From JALZKA01 sp963725035 (GTDB lineage Bacteria > Actinomycetota > Thermoleophilia > Solirubrobacterales > 70-9), in contig CAVRWX010000004.1 in assembly GCA_963725035.1 (NCBI GenBank), positions 1 to 50,037 on the forward strand: a stretch of 50,037 nt of DNA. The letters are read 5' to 3'. Shown here piece by piece: positions 24,477-32,904 of this stretch. Position numbers and translations under genes: made by a program. The notes under the pieces were generated by a model that was not told where the DNA came from, made no database searches, and worked only from the letters and a program-made list of their open reading frames with translations. The stretch's first letter is position 1. Each line of letters opens with the position of its first letter.

Positions 24477-25880
24477 ATGAGCGACGTGGCTTTCGAGGGG
24501 ATCGCCCGCCAGGCTGAAATGGTCCGCGCGGGCGACGTCACACCGACCGACCTCGTCGAGCTCTACCTCGACCGCATCGATCGGCTCGACTCCGAGCTGA
24601 ACGCCTTCCGCGTCGTCCTGGCCGACCAAGCGCGCGACGAGGCGAAGCGGGTCGAGGCGCAGCTGGCCGCGGGCGAGGCCGACCAGATGCCGCTCGCCGG
24701 CGTGCCGATCGCGGTCAAGGACGTCGAAGACCTCGAGGGCGAAGTCACCATGTGGGGCACAAACGGCTTCGACCAGCCGGCGGAGGCCGACGGCGAGATG
24801 GTGCGCCGCCTACGCGCCGCGGGCGCGATCGTCCTGGGCAAGACCAACCTTCCGGAGCTGGCCATCTGCGGCTTCACCGAGACCGGGGCGTGGGGGATCA
24901 CGCGAAACCCGTGGGACACCTCGCGCACACCCGGCGGGTCCAGCGGCGGCTCGGCGGCCGCGACTGCCGCGGGGCTCTGCGCCGGCGCGACCGCGTCGGA
25001 CGGCGCCGGCTCGATCCGCATCCCCGCGGCGCTATGCGGGCTCTTCGGCATCAAGCCGCAGCGCGACCGAATCTCGCTGGCGCCGGCGCGCGAGCACTGG
25101 CACGGCCTGTCGGTGACGGGCTGCGTGACGCGCACGGTCGAGGACTCGGCGCTGTGGCTCGACGTCTGCAACGGCGGGGTTGCGGGCGGCCCGCCCCTGC
25201 CTGACCACTCGTTCGTCGATGAGGCGCGAGCCGCGCCGCGGCGCCTACGTATCGCGTGGTCCACGAAGCCGCCGCGGCTTGCCGCGCCCGCAAAGCTGTC
25301 TGACGAAGTTGCCCAGGGAGTCGAGGACACGGCCTCGCTCCTCGCCAAGCTCGGCCACGCGGTCGAGAAGAAGGACCCGGACTGGGGCCTCATCGGCAAC
25401 AACTTCACCCCGCGCTACCTCAACGGGATCAAGGTCGAGGTTGACCGCGTGCCCCATCCCGAGCGCCTCGAGGACCGCACCCACGGCTTCGCAAAGCTCG
25501 GCAAGCTCAGCGGCGGCCGGATCGTCAAGCGCGCACGCCGCGGCGAAGGCAAGGACGCGCGGCGCATCCTCTCGCTCTTCGAAACGGTCGACGTTCTCAT
25601 CACGCCCGTCACCGCCCAGACCGCCGTCGAGGTCGGGCGCTGGGCCGGGCAGGGCGCGCTTCGCACCACTCTGGGCATGTCGCGCGTCTATCCGTACACC
25701 GGCCCATGGAACCACCTGGGCAACCCCGCCGCCTCAGTGCCGATCGGCCTCTCGAAGAAGGGCATGCCCCTCGCCGTCCAGCTCGTCGGCCGCCCGAACG
25801 ACGAGGCGACCCTCCTCTCGCTAGCCGCCCAACTCGAGGCCGAGAGCCCATGGGCGGACCGCCGCCCCCCGGTTTCATGA
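24477..25880 (+). CDS. Amidase signature family enzyme
   Basis: 467 residues. Ser-cisSer-Lys triad: Lys81 (IAVKDVED), cis-Ser around 155-156 in GGSSGGSAAA, and nucleophile Ser179 in DGAGSIRIPAALCGLFGIKP. Close to the aryl-amidase/AtzE-like branch, not the GatA of the tRNA amidotransferase, since no gatB or gatC lies nearby. Substrate unknown. Followed by the metallophosphoesterase gene after 31 bases on the same strand. Confidence 0.9.
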   Translation: MSDVAFEGIARQAEMVRAGDVTPTDLVELYLDRIDRLDSELNAFRVVLADQARDEAKRVEAQLAAGEADQMPLAGVPIAVKDVEDLEGEVTMWGTNGFDQPAEADGEMVRRLRAAGAIVLGKTNLPELAICGFTETGAWGITRNPWDTSRTPGGSSGGSAAATAAGLCAGATASDGAGSIRIPAALCGLFGIKPQRDRISLAPAREHWHGLSVTGCVTRTVEDSALWLDVCNGGVAGGPPLPDHSFVDEARAAPRRLRIAWSTKPPRLAAPAKLSDEVAQGVEDTASLLAKLGHAVEKKDPDWGLIGNNFTPRYLNGIKVEVDRVPHPERLEDRTHGFAKLGKLSGGRIVKRARRGEGKDARRILSLFETVDVLITPVTAQTAVEVGRWAGQGALRTTLGMSRVYPYTGPWNHLGNPAASVPIGLSKKGMPLAVQLVGRPNDEATLLSLAAQLEAESPWADRRPPVS

Positions 25881-25911
25881 GCGCTTCGTTAGGGGTCTGA
25901 CCCCTCACACG

Positions 25912-26685
25912 ATGCTCACCTCGGTCGCGCAGATCTCGGATCCCCACGTTGGGCTCCACGCTGACTACGCGGACTCGGTCGTTGCCCTCGAGCGCGCGGT
26001 CGCCGCGGTCGGCGAGATTGATCCCGCGCCGGTCGCGGTACTTCTGACGGGCGACCTGACCTACGACGGCAACCCGGGGGAGTACGAGCGCGTTCGTGAG
26101 CTACTCGAGCCGCTTGAGATGCCCGTACACCCCATCCCCGGCAACCACGACCGGCGCGAGAACTTGCGCGACGCGTTCTCGGACCACCCCGGCATCGCGG
26201 GCGCCGGCGAGTTCCTCGACTACGCGGTTGACTGCGGCCCGGTCCGGGTCTTGAACCTGGACACCCACGTCGAGGGCGAGGCCGGCGGCGCGATCGGCGC
26301 GGAGCGGATCGGCTGGATCGAGCGCGAGCTGACCGCGGCGGACGGCCCGGTGATCCTCGCGATGCACCATGCTCCGGTGGGAGTGGGGCTTTCGGAGTTC
26401 GACGAGATCGGCCTCGGCCACGACGACCGCGACGCGCTCCGCGAGCTCTTCGAGCGCGGTCCCGCGCCCGAGCTGATCGTCTGCGGCCACATCCACCGCG
26501 GCGCGACCGCCCAGATCGGCCGGGTGCCCGTCTTCATCTGCCCGTCGGTCCACCGCCAGGTCGAGCTCGACCTGCGCCGCGAGGGTCAGCTCCGGATGGG
26601 GAACGACCCGCCCGCGATCGCCGTCCACCTCCACGGCGCCGACCCGCGGCTCGTAAGCCACACGATCCCGCTCGAGCGGGCCTAG
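25912..26685 (+). CDS. Metallophosphoesterase, CpdA-like
   Basis: 257 residues. Five metal motifs in order: SDPHV (Asp10, His12), TGDLTYDG, GNHDRR, MHHAPV and GHIHRG. This matches class III cyclic-nucleotide phosphodiesterase/calcineurin-like enzymes such as CpdA. It could degrade the cyclic nucleotide made by the cyclase-domain protein near the end of this window, but that is a guess from co-occurrence only. Its last 4 bases overlap the convergent GPx-like gene. Confidence 0.87.
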   Translation: MLTSVAQISDPHVGLHADYADSVVALERAVAAVGEIDPAPVAVLLTGDLTYDGNPGEYERVRELLEPLEMPVHPIPGNHDRRENLRDAFSDHPGIAGAGEFLDYAVDCGPVRVLNLDTHVEGEAGGAIGAERIGWIERELTAADGPVILAMHHAPVGVGLSEFDEIGLGHDDRDALRELFERGPAPELIVCGHIHRGATAQIGRVPVFICPSVHRQVELDLRREGQLRMGNDPPAIAVHLHGADPRLVSHTIPLERA

Positions 26686-27257
26686 AGCAGCTCGTCGATC
26701 TGGGCGTTGAGCTCCGGGTCGTCGGGGCCGGTGCCCTGCTCGTAGTGCTCGACCACGCGTCCCTTGCGGTCGAGGAGATACTTGTTGAAGTTCCAGGTCG
26801 GCTCACCCGCGACGTCCGCCAGTTGCTGGAACAGCGGGTTAGCGGTCTCCCCCGTCACGTCCGATTTCGCGAACATCGGGAACTCGACGCCGAAGTTCTC
26901 CTCGCAGAACTCCTTGATCGCCGCGTCGTCACGCGGCTCCTGGCCCGCAACGTCGTCCGCCGGGAAGCCGAGCACCGTGAAGCCCTCGTCCTTGCGCTCC
27001 TCATACAGCGCCTGAAGGCCCTCGAACTGCGGCGTGTATCCGCACTCGGACGCGGTGTTCACGACCAGGACGACGTCGCCCTCGAAGTCGGCGAGGTCCT
27101 GCTCCTCACCGGTGAGCAGCGGCAGCGAGCCCTCGAGCACGCTCCCGGTCTGCGGCTCGACCGAAGCCGAGGGCTCGGCCGGCTCGTCGCCGCACGCGGC
27201 CAGCGCGAGCGCCGCGGCAAGCGCCGAGAGCGCTGTTGCGTGGTGGCGTACGCGCAT
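26682..27257 (-). CDS. Glutathione peroxidase-like lipoprotein
   Basis: 191 residues. Lipoprotein signal with lipobox ALAAC (Cys22). The thioredoxin-fold body has the GPx signatures: catalytic Cys72 in NTASECGYTPQF, FPADDVAGQEP (usual FPCNQF/GxQEP), and WNFNKYL containing the conserved Trp and Asn. Cys replaces selenocysteine. The family reduces hydroperoxides, in bacteria usually with thioredoxin as donor; here it would act outside the membrane. Confidence 0.87.
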   Translation of the reverse strand: MRVRHHATALSALAAALALAACGDEPAEPSASVEPQTGSVLEGSLPLLTGEEQDLADFEGDVVLVVNTASECGYTPQFEGLQALYEERKDEGFTVLGFPADDVAGQEPRDDAAIKEFCEENFGVEFPMFAKSDVTGETANPLFQQLADVAGEPTWNFNKYLLDRKGRVVEHYEQGTGPDDPELNAQIDELL

Positions 27258-27341
27258 GTACTTGAGATTACGGGTGGCGTCCTCCGGTGGTTCACTCCGC
27301 CATGCGCGGCTCTCAGGCCTTAGGATGCCGCGCTCCGGGTC

Positions 27342-27772
27342 ATGAAGAGCACATCCGCCATCGCCATCTGCCTCGCCTCAGCCGCCGTCGCCGGCTGCAG
27401 TTCGACCGAGGACTACGTCGATGACGTGAACAAGATCCAGGCCGAGGTGATCAAGGCTTCGAACACGGTCGGCTCCGACCTGAACGCCTCGAAGCAGGAG
27501 ATCCTGAATCAGCTCGACAGCGCCAAGTCCGAGGCCGAGGATGCGGTGGCGGACCTCTCAGAAATCGACGTCCCCGAAGACGCCGAGAAGGGTCACGAGG
27601 AGCTGATCAAGGGCTTTGAGGATCTGGAGAAGCTCTATGCGGACGTCCGCAAGGGGATCGAGTCGGAGAGCGGAAGCGCCGCCTTCGACGAGCTCCGCAC
27701 GGAGGGCGCGAGATCGACAAGCAGATCGACAAGGCGCTCGATCAGATCAACGACGAGCTCGGGCTCAAGTAG
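27342..27772 (+). CDS. Lipoprotein with helical coiled-coil domain, one base missing
   Basis: About 143 residues. Lipoprotein signal with lipobox AVAGC, then a nearly all-helical, Glu/Lys/Asp-rich domain (about 30-140). The frame breaks near 27713: restoring one G (GCG GAG from the observed GCGAG) continues TEGAEIDKQIDKALDQINDELGLK and a TAG at 27770. Function unknown; resembles small periplasmic helical lipoproteins. 3' end overlaps the convergent GNAT gene. Confidence 0.7.
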
Positions 27773-28276
27773 CGCGCAGGTCCAGCACGTAGTGCTGGTA
27801 GGCGATCCGCGGCCCCCACATGTCCGTCTGCTTCCTCGCTGACGAGCTGGAAGCCGACGCTGCGATAGATCGCGGCGGCAGTCGTGAGCGCGCCGAAGGT
27901 GTCCAGCTCGAGCCGCTCGAATCCCAGGCGCCGCGCTTCTGAGACCGCCTCGGTGATCATTCGCTTGCCCAGGCCCGTCCCGCGCGCCTCGGGCGCGAGC
28001 ACGACCCAGCGGAGCTCTGCCCTTGCGGTCGTCCTCATCGGTCAGGCCGAGGCATCCCGCCAGCCCGTCGGGCCCGTCGACCAGCCACGCGCCGCCGCCC
28101 TCGGGCCAGCCACGCTCGACCGCACTCTCGACCGTGGAGCGGACGCCGTCGACAAACGAGTCCTCCATCCCGTGCTCGGGCCGGTAGATGCGCTCGTGGA
28201 TCTCGACGATCGCCTCTGCGTCGCCGTCGCGAAGCTCGCGCCTCAGCTTGAAGTCAGTTCTCTCGGCCACGGTCAT
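27765..28276 (-). CDS. GNAT family N-acetyltransferase, two insertions
   Basis: About 169 residues when joined. ATG 28276 (MTVAERTDFKLRREL). Two one-base insertions break it: near 28021 (after DEDDRK, restoring AELRWVVLAPEARG) and near 27824 (restoring MWGPRIAYQHYVLDLRAT before the stop). Acetyl-CoA loop is APEARGTGLGKRMI, which matches the Q/RxxGxG/A pyrophosphate-binding motif. Acceptor substrate unknown. Divergent from the LysR gene across 82 bases. Confidence 0.82.
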
Positions 28277-28358
28277 CGGGAAGCATGATGCCTGGCCTGA
28301 TTCATCGGCACAACAGTTTGTTGCGACAGGATTCATCGCAATACGCGATAATTAGAGA

Positions 28359-29252
28359 GTGGAGCTTCGCCAGCTCAGATACCTCGAGGCGGTCGCGCGC
28401 CATCGCCACTTCACCCGGGCCGCCGAGGAGCTCCACGTCGCCCAGTCCGCCCTCTCGGCCCAGGTGCGCCGGCTCGAGAGCGAGCTGGGCGTCGAGCTCC
28501 TTCGCCGCACGACCCGCTCCGTCGAGCTGACCGAGGCGGGCGAGGTGGCCGTGGGGCACGCCCGTGCGGCCCTTGCCGAGGCCGATGCGCTTCGCGGCGA
28601 GCATCGACGAGCTTCGCGGGCTCGACCGCGGCACGGTCTCGATCGGGGCGCTCATTGCCGCGGGCGAGATCGACGTCCCGGCCGTGCTCCAGCGCTTCAA
28701 CCGCGGTCACCCCGGGATCGAGATCGAGTTCCGCGAGGGGACCTGCGGACGAGATGTTCGCCCACCTCGCGCGCGGCGAGCTGGATGCCGCGTTCACGCT
28801 CGAGGCCGACGCTCCGCCGCCAGAGCTCGGCCGGCTCGAGATCTCGACCGAGGAGCTGTGGTCGCGATGAGCCGCCGCCACCGCTCGCCGGCGAGGCGCC
28901 GCTCGCGATCCGCGAGCTCGAGGACGTGCCGCTGATCGCCTTCCGCAAGGGCGTCGGCCGCGCGGCACGCGCATGGACGCGCGCTCGCGCGAGCCGGGAC
29001 GACGCCGCGCATTCGCCTCGAGGGCTCGGACCTCGGGCTGATCCGCGCCCTCGCCGCACGCGGCTTCGGCGTGGCGGTCCTCCCCCGCTCTTTCGCCGAG
29101 TTGCCGGGCCAGCCGCTCTCGGTCCGCCCGCTCGACCCGGCGCATCAACCTTGCGGTCACGCTCCTGTGGCGCGACGCGCCGCTCGCCCGCCGCGCGAGC
29201 GTTCATCGACTTCGTCGCGGCGGACGCCGGTCAGCCTGCGCCGGTCAGTTGA
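28359..29252 (+). CDS. LysR family transcriptional regulator, about six insertions
   Basis: Reads from GTG 28359 as a typical LysR N-terminus (MELRQLRYLEAVARHRHFTRAAEEL, HTH at about 1-60). The frame then moves by one base at about 28597, 28744, 28865, 28978, 29140 and 29197; each step is an extra base and the last returns to the starting frame, ending FIDFVAADAGQPAPVS at 29252. Joined, the effector domain reads IDELRGLDRGTVSIGALIAAG, PLIAFRKGVG, LEGSDLGLIRALAARGFGVAVLP and so on, a good LysR periplasmic-binding-like fold of about 290 residues. Positions three and four are the least certain. Likely regulates the divergent GNAT or itself. Confidence 0.75.
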   Translation: MELRQLRYLEAVARHRHFTRAAEELHVAQSALSAQVRRLESELGVELLRRTTRSVELTEAGEVAVGHARAALAEADALRGEHRRASRARPRHGLDRGAHCRGRDRRPGRAPALQPRSPRDRDRVPRGDLRTRCSPTSRAASWMPRSRSRPTLRRQSSAGSRSRPRSCGRDEPPPPLAGEAPLAIRELEDVPLIAFRKGVGRAARAWTRARASRDDAAHSPRGLGPRADPRPRRTRLRRGGPPPLFRRVAGPAALGPPARPGASTLRSRSCGATRRSPAARAFIDFVAADAGQPAPVS

Positions 29253-30711
29253 GCTCCTGCCGCAGGAAGCCGCGAATCGTTCGCGCCGCGTCGCCCTTCG
29301 ACGCGTAGAGCGCGTCCACGTGGCCCGGCGTTCCGGGCGATGAAGTGCTCGGAATCGGGGAAGAGGTCCGCGACGACCTTGCCCTCGTGCGGGGTCGTGA
29401 GGTCGTCGAACTCGCCCGAGATGACCAGGACCGGAGCCTCGGTCGGCTCCTGGGTCTCGGGGTCGGCGGGCGGCTCATACACGTCGGTCGGAGGGGGCCA
29501 GCTGATGCAGTAGAGGTAGCTCGTGCCCTCGGAGTAGGCGATCTCGCGCGGGGTGAACGGCGCGAACTCGTTCTTGTTGGGGTAGTTGCGGATCTTCTCC
29601 TCGAACTGGGCGCGGCGCTCTTCCTCGGAGGCCTCCTTGTCCCAGAACAGCGGATAGTCGTTGCAGCTCACCGCCATCTCGCCGGCGCGGCTGTAGTCCT
29701 CCTCGGAGCCCGAGCCGAACTTGCCGAGCTTGATCAGTTCCTGCCAGGGCCCGGTGCGGCCGTCGATCATCGCCTTCATCGCGCGGTCGACCTTGAGGTA
29801 GCTCGCCGGCGAGTAGGCCGATCCGATCAGCGCCGAGATGAGCTGAAGCGTCGTGCGGTCATGGCGGCGAAGGACCTCGGCGCCCCGCGCAAGGCGCGCC
29901 TGCGCGTCGCCCTCGCAGTGCGGCGAGCGGTCGCACGCCACCTGGATCATCCTGACGCCGGTCTTGCGGCAGGCTCGGATACCACGCGCTCTCGCCGAAG
30001 GTCGGATAGGCCGAGTCGAGGACGAGCGCCTCGAGCTTGTCGCCGTGGCGGTAGGCGTAGGACTGGCCGAGGAAGGTGCCGTACGAGTCGCCGTAGAGCG
30101 CGATCTCCTCGTAGCCGAGCGCTTGGCGCACCCAGTCGATGTCGTCGGCTGCGGCCGAGGTGCGGTACGAGATGAATTGCTTGCCAAGGCGCTCGGCGCA
30201 GTTCGCCAGTACCAGCGCGTCGGGGCCGAAACCACGCTGGAGGTCCGGACAATCCGCGTGCTCGGAGATTCCCTGCCCGCGCTGATCGACGAGCACGAGG
30301 TCGCGGGTCTCGAGGAGGTCGCCGAAGAGGTTGCGGTACGACTGGGCAGTGCCGGTCGATGGGTAGCCGGGCCCTCCCTCGACCGCGAAGATCGCGCCCT
30401 CGGACTCGCCGGACGCGCGGCAGGACGGCGAACCCGATCTCGGTCGTCCCGTACGAGGGGTCCTCGCGCTCGAACGGCACCTCGATCGAGCCGCAGCGGT
30501 AGTCGCCGCGGCCCGGCTGGCCCTTGCAATCGTCCAGGTCGTCGATGGGGATCGAGCCGAGCTCCGGCTCGGCGAGCGCTTCGGCCTGTTCAGAGCTCGC
30601 GGATGCGGGAGCGGTTTCGGCTCCGTCGTCCTCCTTTGAATCGTCTCCCCCGCCGCATCCGAGCACTACCAGACACGCGAGGAGGCCGAGCGCTGCCAGG
30701 AATCGCCTCAC
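29245..30711 (-). CDS. Secreted S33 family peptidase (TAP-like lipoprotein), three insertions
   Basis: About 487 residues joined. Lipoprotein signal with lipobox VVLGC (GTG 30711). Alpha/beta-hydrolase core with VDQRGQGIS, nucleophile elbow YGDSYGTFLGQ, and C-terminal VLVISGEFDDLTTP carrying the catalytic Asp, as in tripeptidyl aminopeptidase-like proteins. Three one-base insertions: near 30414 (LPRSGESEGAIFAVEGGPG restored), 29966 (SLPKTGVRMIQVACDRS restored) and 29324 (NAGHVDALYASKGDAARTI restored, which contains the catalytic His). Joined, it is intact. Convergent 8-base overlap with the LysR gene. Confidence 0.83.
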
Positions 30712-30878
30712 CGGGATCAAAGCGGAAGACGTGTGCGATCTCCCCGCCACACGGCTTGAACAAGCGACATCACGTGACGCGGCTACCACCGCTGCTACCG
30801 ATCTCGATGGCTGCCCGGAGCATGAAGAAATGGTAGCCAGCCTTCGATCGCGTCCGGCCGGAGCCGCATCATCGCGTC

Positions 30879-31139
30879 GTGCCAACGATCAGTCGCTTCT
30901 TCGGCGTCGCCATCGCGATGTATTTCGATGACCATGGGTTCCCCCACTTCCACGCCCGTCACTCTGACGGCGAGGCCAAGGTTCGCATCGACAACCTCGA
31001 AGTGATCGACAGCACACTTCCCCGCAGGCAGCTCCGCTTCGTGCTGGCTTGGGCGGAGCTCCACCAAGAGGAGCTCCGAGAAAACTGGCGCCGCGCAAGC
31101 GCTGGTGAAACACTTAGGGAAATCGAACCGCTCCGATGA
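30879..31139 (+). CDS. DUF4160 family protein
   Basis: 86 residues: PTISRFFGVAIAMYFDDHGF, then HFHARHSDGEAKVRIDN, the histidine-rich pattern that defines DUF4160. Usually encoded next to DUF2442, as here, where the stop overlaps the next start (ATGA). GTG start. The pair is suspected to be a toxin-antitoxin-like or mobile two-gene unit, unproven. Confidence 0.87.
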   Translation: MPTISRFFGVAIAMYFDDHGFPHFHARHSDGEAKVRIDNLEVIDSTLPRRQLRFVLAWAELHQEELRENWRRASAGETLREIEPLR

Positions 31140-31423
31140 CAGGACTAACACCCGACATAGAAGCCGCCGCGGTCGTCGAGCACGGCGTACTGGACTTGAC
31201 CTTCGCCGATGGGACGCGAGGCGAAATCGAGGTTCTCACGCGGATGGCGGGTCCCGTGTTCGAAGAGGCTCGGACTCCCGAAGGCTTCGCGAAGGTCTCG
31301 GTTGATCGCGAGACCGGAACCGTGGTTTGGCCTGGCGGAGCCGACCTGGCCCCGGACACGCTTTACGAGCGGGTTCGCACGGGCTTCTGGCCACAGGATC
31401 CCGTCTCAGCAGCTACCAGCTGA
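31136..31423 (+). CDS. DUF2442 family protein
   Basis: 95 residues. DUF2442 core: VEHGVLDLTFADGTRGEIEV, then VSVDRETGTVVWPGGADLAPDTLYERVR. Overlaps the DUF4160 gene (ATGA). The last ten residues (after GFW) and stop codon are encoded by a stretch that, read on the other strand, is tRNA-like (31392-31440), so the C-terminus may have been changed by insertion at or decay of a tRNA gene. Confidence 0.85.
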   Translation: MTGLTPDIEAAAVVEHGVLDLTFADGTRGEIEVLTRMAGPVFEEARTPEGFAKVSVDRETGTVVWPGGADLAPDTLYERVRTGFWPQDPVSAATS

Positions 31424-31440
31424 GCTACCACTCTGTCCAG
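31392..31440 (-). other. tRNA-like 5' fragment (D-arm) downstream of tRNA-Gly
   Basis: On the minus strand the segment contains GGTAGCTCAGCTGGTAG, the near-universal bacterial tRNA position 8-22 sequence. No acceptor partner, anticodon loop or T arm follows, so it is not a whole tRNA. It lies 59 bases downstream of tRNA-Gly in the same orientation. Possible remnant of a second tRNA or an att-like half-site. It also contains the CTCAGC/GCTGAG inverted repeat, so chance is not excluded. Confidence 0.4.
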
Positions 31441-31499
31441 CACCCAGGGCCTCTACCCACAAGCACGCCTGTCGTGATGTTGAGGGAGGTCCAGAAAAG

Positions 31500-31572
31500 A
31501 GCGGAAGACGAGGCTCGAACTCGCGACCCCCAGCTTGGGAAGCTGGTGCTCTACCAACTGAGCTACTCCCGC
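31500..31572 (-). tRNA. tRNA-Gly (anticodon CCC)
   Basis: 73 bases on the minus strand. Acceptor GCGGGAG pairs with CTTCCGC, with one G-T pair; discriminator T as usual for glycine. D arm TAGCTCAGTTGGTAGAGC. Anticodon stem CCAGC/GCTGG with loop TTCCCAA gives CCC, reading GGG. T arm CGAGTTCGAGCCTCG. CCA not encoded. Confidence 0.95.
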
Positions 31573-31614
31573 GGGCCTACAGAAATCTTAGAGCGGCCAA
31601 GCGGCCGGCGGCGC

Positions 31615-32890
31615 CTACTTCACCTTGCGGGGCTTCGCGAACTCCGAGGTCGCGCCCTCGTCACCGACGGCGATGCGGGTGGCCGTCGCGGTCACGAACT
31701 TCCCCTTCTTGGGCTTGAGGGGCTCGAGAACGAAGGAGTGCGTTGCCCTCAGCGTCGGTCGTGAACCCGGCCCCGCCGAGATAGATCTTTCCTTGCCTCG
31801 ACTTGCCGTCGGCCTGGAAGACCTCGACCGTGAAGGGCTCGTTTGGCGCCGAGTTGAGCGTGCCCTTGATCTTCGTCGTTGTTTGGCCGCGCTTCGCCTT
31901 GGTGATGATTGGGTAATTCTGGAGGCTGTTCGGACCCGGATCCGGGTCCATGTCGTCGTTCGGGGTGACGCCGTCCTCCGCCCAGGTCGATCCCGAGCCC
32001 GTCGTTCTTGAACATCCGGTTTGCGGACACGAGTGAACCCGCGTTCGCGTCGGGAATCGAGATTCCGCCGGCCGACCCGTTGGCGATGATGTTGCGGGTC
32101 AGCTGGTCGGAGCCGCTCCGGATAGAGCACCGCGAAGAGATCCTCCTCGGTGGTGTTCGGCAGCGGCGACTTGCCGTCGCGCTCGGTGCCGATGTAGTTC
32201 CCGTGAACCAACGGTGGCCGCGTTGGTGACGATCGCTTCGCCGAGGTTGCCCGAGATCAGGTTCGGATCGTCGAAGTCGGGTCCGCCGATCAAGGCGTTG
32301 ACGGCTCCCGGCAAACCGAGAATGCCCAGCCCGTTCGGACGCGCGCCGGTACCCGCCGCGTTTGTGCCGAGGAAGTTCCCCTGAATGGTCATGGGCACCT
32401 CGGCGCGGATGGCTGCCGCCGGAAAGTTGCCGATCGCAAGGCCCTGAACGGAGCTTCCGTTCGACCCAGTGCTGAATCCGAGCCCTGCTCCCTCGCCGAG
32501 TGCGTCGCCGTCGAGGAAGATCTTGATCTGCGTTGTCAGCGTCAGCGGGAAGCCGTCGGTGTTGGGCGAGGCGCCAGCCTGTGAGTAGCCATTGATGACG
32601 ACCAGGGTCTGGACCGCCGGGAGCGGCGATTGGACGGCGATGGTTTGGACGCCCGAGCCGGGGATGCTGAAGTCGATCAGGTCGAGTCCGACGAACTCGT
32701 TCGCAGACTCGATCGCCGCGCGCAGCGTGCATTGAGAGCCTGGGTCAGCCGAGATGTCGCAGATCCCGTCGGGCGTCGGATCGCTCTCGTCGCCGCTCTC
32801 GTTGACGGTAAGCGCAGTACCCGCGTGGGCCGTACTGCACGCGAGGAGAAAGACCACTCCAGCCAACGCGCTCGTTCTTGCAAGCCTCAT
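31615..32890 (-). CDS. Secreted CSLREA-type beta-helix protein, four insertions
   Basis: About 423 residues joined. Signal peptide ending AHA (about 1-23). The mature start has the CSLREA-like motif SQCTLRAAIESAN, then short Gly/Asn-rich strands (VQGLAIGNFPAAAIR, ITIQGNFLGTN) typical of a right-handed beta helix. C-terminus is an Ig-like strand-rich region, VEVFQADGKSRQGKIYLGGAGF. Four one-base insertions near 32212, 32117, 31978 and 31736 break it; removing each gives continuous sequence to the TAG at 31615. Surface or secreted; function unknown. Co-directional with the larger neighbour, 14 bases downstream. Confidence 0.78.
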
Positions 32891-32904
32891 CGGAGCTCCC
32901 TTCG

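Noticed and set aside
28359..29252. LysR gene as a pseudogene
   Set aside because: All six breaks are single-base gains that cancel to the original frame, and the joined protein is complete. Genuine decay would not do that.
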